DNA from: Chitinophagaceae bacterium 26-R-25
GTDB lineage: Bacteria; Bacteroidota; Bacteroidia; Chitinophagales; Chitinophagaceae
Assembly (NCBI GenBank): GCA_029906195.1
Contig: JARWSJ010000002.1
Coordinates: forward strand, 1 to 64,000
DNA: 64,000 bases
Reading direction: 5' to 3'
Both the position numbers and the translations under genes were made by a program. The notes below the pieces were generated by a model. The model was not told where the DNA came from. It searched no databases and was given only the letters and a program-made list of their open reading frames with translations. The first letter of the stretch is position 1, and each line of letters begins with the position of its first letter. Positions 36,291 through 44,408 of this stretch are shown here, piece after piece.

Positions 36291-36328
36291 AATAGAAAAT
36301 TTGAAAGACTAAGGTAGGGAAAAAACAG

Positions 36329-36402
36329 TTGTTAGGTGATGGTTGTTAGTTGTTAGGAATCGACACATAAAAAGACTAACAACTTTTAACTAACAACTAA
36401 CA
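36329..36402. repeat. Inverted heptad array (GTTGTTA)
   Basis: Words GTTGTTA, GTGATGG, TTGTTAG, TTGTTAG at 36329-36354 face AACTTTTAACTAACAACTAA, then CAACT at 36375-36402. A second, different array follows at once. Confidence 0.75.
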
Positions 36403-36417
36403 ACTGCTGCTGCAAAT

Positions 36418-36494
36418 GGCTGAATAACTGAGTAACTGGAAACCCGATGCTCCTAAAACTTTCAGTTATTCAGTTACTCAGTTATTCAATCATT
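36418..36494. repeat. Inverted octad array (AACTGAGT)
   Basis: Left GCTGAATAACTGAGTAACTG (36419-36438) and right CAGTTATTCAGTTACTCAGTTATTCA (36463-36489) with a loop of about 25 nt. Two unrelated arrays stand side by side in this one gap. Confidence 0.82.
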
Positions 36495-36527
36495 AAAAAA
36501 GGGAACCACTTTCGCGATTCCCTTTCA
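36495..36527 (-). terminator. Terminator after typA
   Basis: Stem AAGGGAA... with ...TTCCCTT around CGCGAAAG, followed on the minus strand by T6. It is 20 nt downstream of the typA stop. Confidence 0.8.
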
Positions 36528-36547
36528 AAATTTATAACTCAAAACTA

Positions 36548-38356
36548 TTAAGCTTCTACTTTCATAGATTTTTGTTGTTTTTTTCTTTCTTCTTCATCCA
36601 AAATGGCTTTACGCATACGGATGAAGTTTGGAGTAACCTCGATACACTCATCGAACTGGATGTATTCCATGCACTCTTCCAAAGTCATAAGGCGTTTAGG
36701 AGCGATGTTGGTTGCAGCATCGCTACCGCTTGCACGCATGTTGGTAAGCTTTTTACCTTCATTACTGTTGATCACAAGATCACCAGGTTTGTTGTTTTCA
36801 CCAACGATCATGCCTTTGTATACTTCCTCACCTGGATCTACGAAGAAGAAACCTCTGTCTTGTAGTTTATCCAAAGAGTAACCAGTTGTTGTACCTGCGT
36901 CTTTAGAGATCAACACACCGTTGTTACGGCCAGGGATTGGGCCTTTCCAAGGTTTGTACTCGCTGAAGCGGTGCGCCATTACAGCTTCACCTGTAGTTGC
37001 AGTCAGCATTTGCGTACGCAAACCGATCAAACCACGTGAAGGAATATCGAACTCAAGGTGTTGCATTTCACCTTTTGTTTCCATGATCAGCATTTCACCT
37101 TTACGGCGTGTAACAAGGTCGATAACTTTAGAAGCAAACTCTTGTGGAACGTCTACTACCAAAGTCTCATATGGTTCAGATTTCTTACCATCAATTTGTT
37201 TTACGATTACCTGCGGTTGACCAACAGTTAACTCGTAACCTTCACGACGCATTGTTTCGATCAATACACCTAAGTGAAGGATACCACGACCGTAAACAAG
37301 GAAGCTATCACCACTATCTGTATCCATTACTCTCAATGCAAGGTTCTTTTCAGTCTCTTTCATCAAGCGGTCACGCAAGTGACGTGATGTAACGAATTTA
37401 CCGTCCTTACCAAAGAAAGGAGAGTTGTTGATGCTGAACGTCATGTTCATTGTTGGTTCGTCAACGCTGATAACAGGAAGTGCTTCAGGATTTTCAAAAT
37501 CAGCGATGGTATCACCAATGTTGAAGTCTTCCAGACCCACTACTGCGCAAAGGTCACCAGACAATACTTCTGTAGTTTTTTTCTTGCCCATTCCTTCGAA
37601 AACATACAATTCTCTTACTCTTGATTTTTTGATGCTGCCATCAGCCTGTACAAGAGCAATTGGTTGGTTTTCTTTGATAGAACCGCGTGTAACTTTACCT
37701 ACTGCGATACGACCAAGGAATGAAGAGTAGTCAAGAGAAGTGATCTGCAATTGCAGTGTACCTTCTGATACTTTAGGAGCAGGAACATATTTCAAAATAC
37801 CGTCCAGCAATGGATCGATATTGTCGATTTGAGTCAATGAATCGTTGAACCAGCCATTTTTACCACTACCGTAGTATGTAGGGAAGTTCAATTGTTCTTC
37901 GGTAGCATCAAGGTTAAAGAAAAGTTCGAAAACCGCATCATGCACCTCATCAGGGCGACAGTTAGGTTTATCTACTTTATTGATAACTACGATTGGTTTC
38001 AGGTTCAGTTGTAATGCTTTTTGCAACACGAAACGTGTTTGAGGCATTGGGCCTTCGTAAGCATCCACCAGGAGGATTACGCCATCCGCCATTTTCAACA
38101 CACGTTCTACTTCACCACCAAAGTCGGCGTGACCCGGAGTATCGATTACGTTAATTTTAACGCCTTTATATGTTACAGCTGCATTTTTACTGAAGATAGT
38201 GATACCACGTTCCCTTTCCAGGTCATTGCTATCCATTATCAAATCACCTGTTTCCTGGTTTTCGCGGAAAACGTGAGTGGTGTGTAAAATTTTATCTACC
38301 AGGGTTGTTTTACCGTGGTCAACGTGAGCAATAATTGCTATATTTCTGATTTCCAT
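36548..38356 (-). CDS. typA: Translational GTPase TypA/BipA
   Basis: A 602-residue ribosome-associated GTPase. G1 is AHVDHGKTTL, followed by the RERGIT switch region, DTPGHADFGGEV (G3) and NKVDKPNCR (G4); then beta-barrel and EF-G-like domains and the specific C-terminal domain. It assists 50S assembly and stress or low-temperature adaptation. Length matches the family (about 600). A perfect Bacteroidota promoter lies upstream and a terminator follows, so it is monocistronic. Confidence 0.97.
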   Translation of the reverse strand: MEIRNIAIIAHVDHGKTTLVDKILHTTHVFRENQETGDLIMDSNDLERERGITIFSKNAAVTYKGVKINVIDTPGHADFGGEVERVLKMADGVILLVDAYEGPMPQTRFVLQKALQLNLKPIVVINKVDKPNCRPDEVHDAVFELFFNLDATEEQLNFPTYYGSGKNGWFNDSLTQIDNIDPLLDGILKYVPAPKVSEGTLQLQITSLDYSSFLGRIAVGKVTRGSIKENQPIALVQADGSIKKSRVRELYVFEGMGKKKTTEVLSGDLCAVVGLEDFNIGDTIADFENPEALPVISVDEPTMNMTFSINNSPFFGKDGKFVTSRHLRDRLMKETEKNLALRVMDTDSGDSFLVYGRGILHLGVLIETMRREGYELTVGQPQVIVKQIDGKKSEPYETLVVDVPQEFASKVIDLVTRRKGEMLIMETKGEMQHLEFDIPSRGLIGLRTQMLTATTGEAVMAHRFSEYKPWKGPIPGRNNGVLISKDAGTTTGYSLDKLQDRGFFFVDPGEEVYKGMIVGENNKPGDLVINSNEGKKLTNMRASGSDAATNIAPKRLMTLEECMEYIQFDECIEVTPNFIRMRKAILDEEERKKQQKSMKVEA

Positions 38357-38430
38357 ATTCTTATTTAAGTTACTAAAGAGACTTTAGTTCAGTTTAACAG
38401 GGTATAAATACCCGAAATTTAAACAAGGCG

Positions 38431-38462
38431 CAAAGGTACAAGGATTATACGGGCTAACCAAA
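38431..38462 (-). promoter_or_regulatory. typA promoter
   Basis: On the minus strand TTTG (38462-38459), a 20-nt spacer, then TACCTTTG (38438-38431), exact matches to both Bacteroidota elements. Predicted start about 65-70 nt before the typA ATG. The remainder of 38357-38702 shows no gene. Confidence 0.8.
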
Positions 38463-38702
38463 GAAAGTATAGTGTTTAAGAATTACATAAAGTAGCCGCA
38501 TCGGATTTTAAACAGGGGCCAGAAATTGTGCCATATAATCTTTCAATGAAAATTTTTAATTTGTTATGATAAGTGGTTGAATTGTAATAAGTTCACTTTG
38601 AGAAAACTTGAGGTATGAGGATCAGGCAAAACTACTGATGACTGACGTGTAAGGATATTTCGACACCTATACTTTAATCCACTCACCTTAATTTAACTTT
38701 TT

Positions 38703-39707
38703 ATGAAAAGATGGATGCTTGTACTGGGTTTAATTCTACTTGCTTTGGTAATAATATATGCTTTGGGGCCTGCGCCATCCAAACCTGTATATAGTAACAA
38801 TCTGCCGGTAGTGCCTTCCAACCCGGACAGTTTGAAAAATTACATAGCCAGTCATGAGGCTGAGCATAGAGTGAAGCCCGATAATGAGGCCAGGATTATC
38901 TGGGCGAACGATTCCATGAAAAATGTAACTGAATATGCCATTGTTTACCTGCATGGGTTCTCCGCTTCACAAGCTGAGGGGGCGCCAACGCACACAGACA
39001 TTGCGAAGAAATTCGGATGCAATTTGTATCTCTCAAGGCTGGCTGAACATGGCATTGATACTACAGAAGCCATGATTAATCTAACGCCTGATGAATATTG
39101 GGAGAGTGCAAAAGAAGCATTGGAAATAGGAAAGAGGATTGGCAAAAAGGTGATCCTCATGGGTACGTCTACCGGCGGTACACAAGCACTGCAATTGGCC
39201 GCAACATTTCCCGATCAAATTGCCGGATTGATCTTGTATTCTCCAAACATTGCTATCAACGATCCGAATGCGTGGGTGCTAAACAATCACTGGGGTTTGC
39301 AGGTAGCGAGAAAAGTGATGGGAAGTGATTACAGAGTATCTGATGATACAAGGCCTGTGTACAAGCAATACTGGGATTATAAATACAGACTGGAAGCTGC
39401 AGTCGCCCTGCAGGAAATGCTTGAAACCACGATGAACAAAGAAACTTTTGAAAAAGTAAAACAACCTGTGCTGCTATTATATTACTACAAAGATGAACAA
39501 CACCAGGACCCGGTGGTAAAGGTTTCTGCGATGAAAGAGATGTTTGGTCAATTAGGAACACCTGCTAATCTCAAGAGAGAAAAAGCAATGCCAAACACCG
39601 GCAACCACGTAATAGGTTCCTACATAAAATCCGGCGACGTAGAAGGCGTGAAGAGAGAAACCGAGAGCTTCATGAAGGAGGTGTTGGGCATGCAGGCAGC
39701 TAACTAG
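38703..39707 (+). CDS. Alpha/beta hydrolase, membrane-anchored or exported
   Basis: A 334-residue hydrolase with an N-terminal hydrophobic segment (about 5-20, MLVLGLILLALVIIYALG) that is a signal anchor or signal peptide. The fold is shown by VYLHGFSASQAEG (oxyanion strand), the nucleophile elbow GTSTGG near 154-159 (Ser156), and a late His in NTGNHVIG near 301. The substrate is unknown; carboxylesterase or lipase-like activity is likely. Standing alone; the upstream gap holds only the typA promoter. Confidence 0.88.
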   Translation: MKRWMLVLGLILLALVIIYALGPAPSKPVYSNNLPVVPSNPDSLKNYIASHEAEHRVKPDNEARIIWANDSMKNVTEYAIVYLHGFSASQAEGAPTHTDIAKKFGCNLYLSRLAEHGIDTTEAMINLTPDEYWESAKEALEIGKRIGKKVILMGTSTGGTQALQLAATFPDQIAGLILYSPNIAINDPNAWVLNNHWGLQVARKVMGSDYRVSDDTRPVYKQYWDYKYRLEAAVALQEMLETTMNKETFEKVKQPVLLLYYYKDEQHQDPVVKVSAMKEMFGQLGTPANLKREKAMPNTGNHVIGSYIKSGDVEGVKRETESFMKEVLGMQAAN

Positions 39708-39716
39708 TGCCCTGTG

Positions 39717-39886
39717 TCACGCAAAGGCGCAAAGGAGCAAGGGCGCAGAGGGAAACAAGAGTATAAGTCATCTTTAAACTTTGGTTGAGCTTTAGTTGCG
39801 CCGCGAAGAAGTAATGCTAACTTCCGTAAAATAATTTTTCAAAGAAACGTTCCTTCGCGCCCTTGCTCCTTTGCGCCTTTGCGTGA
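39717..39886. repeat. 30-bp perfect inverted repeat (heptad-like GCAAAGG words)
   Basis: TCACGCAAAGGCGCAAAGGA, then GCAAGGGCGC at 39717-39746, is perfectly complementary to 39857-39886. The words GCAAAGG/GAGCAAG repeat with a 7-8 nt period. It lies between convergent hydrolase and radical SAM genes with a 110-nt loop. Confidence 0.85.
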
Positions 39887-39916
39887 AATATTGGCCTGGA
39901 GCGTATGGTCGTACAA

Positions 39917-41017
39917 TTAAAACAGCTTCATCTGTTCGCCGGGTCTTCGGAATTGTGTTGTGTCGAGTTCCCAGCGCTCTGCATTCAGGCCGTAGAGTTT
40001 TCCATATTTTTTGTACTGCATGTTTACCATTGTGGCGATGGGTCCCTCGCCTCGCATGCGCACACCAAAGCGACTGTCATTTACTTGCCCATCGTGGCTC
40101 TGCTCGATCATATGCCACACTTTGTCTGCACGGTCAGGGAAGTTTTTGTAGAGCCAGTCGTGAAATAAAAACTTGATTGCACCATTCAATCGTATAAAAG
40201 TATAGGCACTAAATGTTGCGCCGTTTTCTGCGGCCGTTTTCATGATGCGTTGCATTTCATGCTCGTTCAATCCTGGGATCATCGGTCCCAGCATAACTCC
40301 GGCTCTTACGCCCAAGTCGCTTAATTCTTTGATCACTCTTATTCTTTGCTTCCCCGTTGTTGTTCTTGGCTCCATTGCGCGGCGCAGGTCTTCATCAAAT
40401 GATGTGATGGAAACGAGGATGGATACTAATTTTTTCTTTGCCATTTCCTGCAGCAGATCTTTATCCCGAAGCATTCCTGCATTCTTCGTGATCATGCCAA
40501 CGGGCTGATTGAATTCGTTGCATACCTCGAGCAATTGACGCGTGATGGCAAACTTTTTTTCGGCGGGTTGATAACAATCGGTGTTGCCGCTAATGCTGAT
40601 GGGCACGCATTCCCATTTGGGATTCATTAAAAATTTTCGAAGCAGTTCGGGCGCATTTTTTTTAACAATGATCTTGCTTTCAAAATCTAGTCCGGCGCTA
40701 TAACCCCAGTATTCAAAAGAGTTTCGGGCATAGCAATAAATGCATCCATGTTCGCAACCCTGGTATGGATTCATGCTGTAGAACATGCCCACATCCGGAC
40801 TGTCAACTTTATTTACGATTGATTTTGCCTCTGTAATGATGTATTGAGTAGCTACGTTTTCTTCGGTCCAATCATCAATTCCTTCTACGTGCTCGCGGAC
40901 GCGTTCGTCTTTTTGGAACTTGTTTTTTGTATTGTATTGTGCGCCTCTGCCTTTATGGTAAGCATTTACATTTTCATTCGGATCCACATAATCGGGGTCC
41001 ATGTTATCACTATTCAT
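39917..41017 (-). CDS. Radical SAM protein, PA0069 family
   Basis: A 366-residue radical SAM enzyme. The 4Fe-4S motif is unusual in spacing, CEHGCIYC (Cys-x3-Cys-x2-Cys), within YQGCEHGCIYCYARN, the hallmark of the PA0069/Rv2578c family related to spore photoproduct lyase. Family members often sit near DNA-damage genes, but function is not established. ATG at 41017 begins the homologous part; a GTG two codons upstream is less likely. The downstream gap to the 2'-5' RNA ligase gene is only 28 nt, so they form an operon read leftwards. Confidence 0.9.
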   Translation of the reverse strand: MNSDNMDPDYVDPNENVNAYHKGRGAQYNTKNKFQKDERVREHVEGIDDWTEENVATQYIITEAKSIVNKVDSPDVGMFYSMNPYQGCEHGCIYCYARNSFEYWGYSAGLDFESKIIVKKNAPELLRKFLMNPKWECVPISISGNTDCYQPAEKKFAITRQLLEVCNEFNQPVGMITKNAGMLRDKDLLQEMAKKKLVSILVSITSFDEDLRRAMEPRTTTGKQRIRVIKELSDLGVRAGVMLGPMIPGLNEHEMQRIMKTAAENGATFSAYTFIRLNGAIKFLFHDWLYKNFPDRADKVWHMIEQSHDGQVNDSRFGVRMRGEGPIATMVNMQYKKYGKLYGLNAERWELDTTQFRRPGEQMKLF

Positions 41018-41045
41018 GTTCACAGTTTTTCTCTCCTTCTATTTT

Positions 41046-41675
41046 TTATTCGAACAACATTCCTTGTCTTGTGTTCACCGGAAGATTTTGAAATTCGAAA
41101 CGATGTAAGATCTGGTAAGCTTTTTCTCCAACGGGTCTTTTCAACAGCAACATGCTGTCTGCAATAAAACGTCCGGTAAATTCTCTGTGAGAATATTCGA
41201 GCCAGCCTTTCTCAAACTGCCATGGCTGCAGCTTTCGGGCAATTGTTACATGTGGCTCATCGATGAAATGTGGCTTGTTATCTTTATCAAGTTTCATTAG
41301 CAATTGTGCAGCGGTCTTAATTTCCTTCACCAGGTTTTTTATCGGCATCTTCGTGGTAACGTTGATAAAAATGGTGTGCGAAGGAAATGATGCATAATCT
41401 TTCAGTTCCACTTTAATAGGATGATAGCCCATAGCCACCGGTTTGATCCTGTTGATAATCCTTTCTTCGATCATGCCCCTTTGTGTAAACTTTGCCAGGG
41501 TTATATGCGGCTTGCCACCCAGTGCGCTGGGGGCTTGGTACGAGTTATAAAATTCCTGTTTTACTTTTTTGATTTTGTTTCTTAATTCTTCATGCGGATT
41601 CAATACCAGCAAGTATTCGTTCAAAGGATAACTGGGAATTAATGAAACAATCCTTTTTGTAGTAATTGAGCTCAT
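41046..41675 (-). CDS. 2'-5' RNA ligase-family protein
   Basis: A 209-residue protein of the LigT/2H phosphoesterase family. The two HxT-type motifs are PHITLAKF and PHVTIARK, the catalytic dyads for 2',5' or cyclic phosphate chemistry. Its in vivo substrate is unknown. It precedes the radical SAM gene in the same transcript. Directly upstream of its ATG, on the promoter side, is a palindromic TTAGTA/TACTAA array that looks like an operator. Confidence 0.82.
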   Translation of the reverse strand: MSSITTKRIVSLIPSYPLNEYLLVLNPHEELRNKIKKVKQEFYNSYQAPSALGGKPHITLAKFTQRGMIEERIINRIKPVAMGYHPIKVELKDYASFPSHTIFINVTTKMPIKNLVKEIKTAAQLLMKLDKDNKPHFIDEPHVTIARKLQPWQFEKGWLEYSHREFTGRFIADSMLLLKRPVGEKAYQILHRFEFQNLPVNTRQGMLFE

Positions 41676-41685
41676 GACAAAATAT

Positions 41686-41714
41686 TTAGTATAAATTTAC
41701 TAATATATTTAGTA
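41686..41714. promoter_or_regulatory. Candidate operator, TTAGTA/TACTAA half-sites
   Basis: Three half-sites: TTAGTA (41686-41691), TACTAA (41698-41703) and TTAGTA (41709-41714). Spacers are 6 and 5 nt. It sits 11-39 nt upstream of the RNA-ligase ATG at 41675. The symmetry suggests a dimeric repressor. Confidence 0.5.
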
Positions 41715-41762
41715 TTATAGAAATATTTTGAACATTGTTTTTTTATGGTCATGTATCATGTC

Positions 41763-41880
41763 GTTTCCTAAGACTATTTAATAGCATTGTTTCTGTTTGA
41801 ACGAGGCTTCGACAAGCTCAGCCTGACAGCGTGAACGGAGTGTCAGGCTGAGCTTGTCGAAGCCTTCTCGCTTAGGAAAC
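41763..41880. repeat. Nested inverted repeat (GGCTTCGACAAGCTCAGCC family)
   Basis: Inner arms of 25 bp, perfect: 41804-41828 and 41841-41865, loop 12 nt (GCGTGAACGGAG). Outer 10-bp arms GTTTCCTAAG (41763-41772) and CTTAGGAAAC (41871-41880) also pair. Part of the 377-nt gap before the cytochrome gene; no gene seen in it. Confidence 0.85.
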
Positions 41881-41978
41881 TACATTAAATCGTGAAAGGG
41901 GACTGGTGAAACGCGAATGGATTGAAATTCGACGAGGCGTTATATTTTCTAAATGATTGAATTTGATAAAGACCGGGC

Positions 41979-42015
41979 AAAAAAGATCGGGAACCATATT
42001 TAATGATTCCCGATT
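41979..42015 (-). terminator. Terminator after cytochrome gene
   Basis: Imperfect stem around ATCGGGAA...TTCCCGAT followed on the minus strand by CTTTTTT, about 40 nt after the stop. Confidence 0.65.
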
Positions 42016-42052
42016 AACTATTTCGAAATTTATAGTGCTATTTAATTCACGA

Positions 42053-42520
42053 CTATTTCCCTGCAGGGGCTGGTGTTGTTGTAGGAGCAGGCATAGGCGG
42101 AGGTGGTGGCATTGGCGCGCCTAAAGTTTCTTTCGGATGTGGACTGCCGTGGTGACAAGTCTTGCAGCTTATTGCCATTGCTGTATCCAATAAATTAGGA
42201 GTGCTTGCTTCAAAGAATTTTTTGTTGATCTTCAACGTCATTCTCATCATATCGCGAGCCTGGTTTTTTTCCGGTTTAGAATCACTTGCGAAATCCAGTT
42301 TTTTAGGATCAGTTGCAGAAGCAGCGTGGCAAAAATTACATCTTACTCCTAATGCATTGTTAAAACCACGCATAACCTTTTCGAGGTCGTCATGGCTAAT
42401 GTCTTTTGGAAGGACTTTTAAGTTGTTCTTTTTTTCTTCATTGGGAGATGTTGCAGCAAGGCTGATTGCAACGGTACCAACTAATGCAGCGATCACGAAA
42501 AATTTCTTAGATATCTTCAT
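42053..42520 (-). CDS. Small diheme c-type cytochrome
   Basis: A 155-residue exported protein with a signal peptide (about 1-22) and two CxxCH haem-attachment sites, CNFCH near 61-65 and CKTCH near 120-124, so two covalent haems in the periplasm. The layout resembles the short cytochromes related to the photosynthetic-reaction-centre cytochrome subunit annotated in Bacteroidota. The C-terminus is a proline-rich tail (GAPMPPPPPMPAPTTTPAPA) that is likely disordered. Its electron-transfer partners are unknown. Confidence 0.85.
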   Translation of the reverse strand: MKISKKFFVIAALVGTVAISLAATSPNEEKKNNLKVLPKDISHDDLEKVMRGFNNALGVRCNFCHAASATDPKKLDFASDSKPEKNQARDMMRMTLKINKKFFEASTPNLLDTAMAISCKTCHHGSPHPKETLGAPMPPPPPMPAPTTTPAPAGK

Positions 42521-42666
42521 AAATGACGTTGTTTAAACTTTAGAGTGATAAAATAAAGGCATTCACCTGACAAAACCATGACAAAAGAATAAAATCTTAT
42601 GAACGGTAATTGAAAATTATTGAGGAAATTTGCAAAAATCGTTAGCCGTCTAAATATTATATACTC

Positions 42667-43704
42667 ATGTCTACTATCGAAATAGATCCTAAACCCCTAC
42701 TCACAGCAAAGGATTTTGCTACTGATCAGGAAGTAAGATGGTGCCCGGGTTGTGGGGATTACTCCATTTTGGCCCAGGTTCAAAAGGTTATGCCGGGTTT
42801 GGGAATTCCCCGGGAAAATATTGTTATCATATCAGGAATTGGTTGCAGCAGCCGTTTTCCTTACTACATGAACACATATGGCATGCACTCGATCCACGGG
42901 CGTGCAACTGCTATTGCATCTGGATTGAAAGCCACCAGGCCGGAACTAAGTGTTTGGATTGTTACGGGTGACGGTGATAGCCTTAGCATTGGCGGAAACC
43001 ACACCATTCATTTACTCCGCAGAAATTTTGACGTAAATATTCTTTTGTTCAACAACCAGATTTATGGTTTGACAAAGGGACAATATTCACCTACGTCGGA
43101 AGAAAGTAAAGTAACAAAGAGTACACCATACGGAAGTATTGACCATCCATTCAACCCGCTGGCGCTTGCAATGGGAGCAGATGCTTCATTTGTTGCCCGC
43201 AGCATGGACCGTGATCCAAAGCATTTGCAGGAAATGCTGGTTCGCAGCCACGCCCACAGAGGCGCGTCTTTCCTGGAGATCTATCAAAACTGTAACATCT
43301 TCAATGATGGTGCATTTGAAATTTTCACTGAAAAATCCAGCAAGCCAACAGAGGCGATCTTCCTTCAGCAAGGCAAGCCGCTGATCTTTGGAGCTGAGCA
43401 AAATAAAGGTATCAAGCTGGAAGGCTTTAAACCAGTTGTGGTGGAGTTGGGCAATGGCGTGAATGCCGACGATCTTTGGATTCACGACGAAAAAGATTTT
43501 TACAAAGCACAGATATTGGTTCGTATGTTTGATGATCCTCGCATTGAGGGCCACTTACCGCGTCCGTTCGGCGTTTTCTACGAAAATGACAGAGCTTGTT
43601 ATGAAGATGTATTGAACCTCCAAATTGAAGAAGTGATCGCAACGAAAGGCAAAGGAGATCTGGATAAGATGTTGAGAGGAAATGAGGTGTGGACGATTAG
43701 CTAG
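42667..43704 (+). CDS. korB: 2-oxoacid:ferredoxin oxidoreductase, beta subunit
   Basis: A 345-residue thiamine-diphosphate-binding beta subunit. The Fe-S Cys pair is in WCPGCGDYS, and TPP/Mg binding is GDGDSLSIGGNHTIHL (about 101-116). It should pair with an alpha subunit (KorA) to make the 2-oxoglutarate:ferredoxin oxidoreductase. In most Bacteroidota the alpha gene lies directly upstream, but here the upstream neighbour is a minus-strand cytochrome and no alpha gene is in the window. So the subunits are encoded apart, or another alpha is used. Confidence 0.92.
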   Translation: MSTIEIDPKPLLTAKDFATDQEVRWCPGCGDYSILAQVQKVMPGLGIPRENIVIISGIGCSSRFPYYMNTYGMHSIHGRATAIASGLKATRPELSVWIVTGDGDSLSIGGNHTIHLLRRNFDVNILLFNNQIYGLTKGQYSPTSEESKVTKSTPYGSIDHPFNPLALAMGADASFVARSMDRDPKHLQEMLVRSHAHRGASFLEIYQNCNIFNDGAFEIFTEKSSKPTEAIFLQQGKPLIFGAEQNKGIKLEGFKPVVVELGNGVNADDLWIHDEKDFYKAQILVRMFDDPRIEGHLPRPFGVFYENDRACYEDVLNLQIEEVIATKGKGDLDKMLRGNEVWTIS

Positions 43705-43705
43705 A

Positions 43706-43790
43706 CAATTAGGAATTAGGAATTAGGAGTTAGGAGTTAAGAATTGGCTGCGAGAGTGGTGAATTAATAATTAATAATTAAGAATTAATA
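43706..43790 (+). repeat. Heptad arrays (AATTAGG then AATTAAT)
   Basis: AATTAGG, AATTAGG, AGTTAGG, AGTTAAG words at 43706-43743, then AATTAATAATTAATAATTAA at 43763-43790. They begin just after the korB stop codon. The first has no facing arm. Confidence 0.75.
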
Positions 43791-43794
43791 AGTG

Positions 43795-43825
43795 AGAGCG
43801 TGAGTTTTACTTGCGCTCTTTTTTA
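43795..43825 (+). terminator. Terminator after korB
   Basis: Stem AGAGCG (43795-43800) with CGCTCT (43814-43819), followed by TTTTTTA. Confidence 0.75.
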
Positions 43826-43831
43826 TTTGGG

Positions 43832-43922
43832 GTTGTTAGTTGATAGTTGTTGGTTGTTAGCCTTTCATTTTGAATAGTCCTCATTGAGGGCTAACAACGA
43901 ACAACTATCAACTAACAACTTA
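43832..43922. repeat. Inverted heptad array (GTTGTTA/GTTGATA)
   Basis: Left array 43832-43860 (GTTGTTAGTTGATAGTTGTT, then GGTTGTTAG) and right array 43891-43920 (its complement) with a loop of about 30 nt containing a small palindrome. Confidence 0.85.
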
Positions 43923-43935
43923 CTGCGAGTTCATC

Positions 43936-44110
43936 CAAAAAAATAGCCAGCGATTGAAATCGCCGGCCTGTGCTTACCTCTGAAACCACAAAAAGAAAGA
44001 GGTGAGTGTATCTGGTTTATCAATAATAATAATTTGGAATAACCGTAGCCTTACCAATGGTAAATCGGAAAATAGTTAACGAGGGAGCCGGGTTATTCGG
44101 GGAAAAAGGT
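43936..44110 (-). ncRNA. Candidate structured small RNA, about 175 nt
   Basis: On the minus strand a perfect -7 box TACATTTG (44123-44116) is followed by a 175-nt region ending in a strong terminator: stem GCCGGCGAT/ATCGCTGGC around TTCA (43946-43967), then T7. Inside are a perfect 8-bp stem GAATAACC (44098-44091) with GGTTATTC (44044-44037), enclosing a TTACC-ATT-GGTAA hairpin, and a 6-bp stem ACCTCT/AGAGGT. No open frame of note. The size range resembles 6S-type RNAs, but I cannot confirm a family. The -33 box is weak. Confidence 0.45.
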
Positions 44111-44373
44111 CAGATCAAATGTATTTTGGTAAATACAGGAATGGATTCGAATATCTCAAATTGCGGATAAGGTATTTATCTGTTACGGAAATTGGAGCAG
44201 TTGTGCATGGGATTGGAGGTGTTCCGAAATGGAGATTGGATAGAACTGTTAGCATCACACGGAACGACTCAGCTATAAATTGCTAGGCTTTAAAATTAAA
44301 GACTGTTTAAATAATATGCAAGATTTTTTCCAGTAAAAAAATGTTCTTTTTTTAACACGAATTGCACAATTTG

Positions 44374-44402
44374 GGTATGTGCGGTAAAAAACCGCACATA
44401 CC
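44374..44402. other. 12-bp perfect hairpin at the cupin/JmjC gene 3' end
   Basis: GGTATGTGCGGT (44374-44385), AAAAA loop, ACCGCACATACC (44391-44402), starting 6 nt beyond the stop of the minus-strand gene. No T tract follows, so it may stabilise the mRNA rather than terminate. The remainder of 44124-44373 shows no gene. Confidence 0.65.
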
Positions 44403-44408
44403 TGTTCG

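Noticed and set aside
43974-44370. Possible small protein gene in the gap after korB
   Set aside because: No frame longer than a few dozen codons with a plausible start; the paired segments and terminator fit RNA better.
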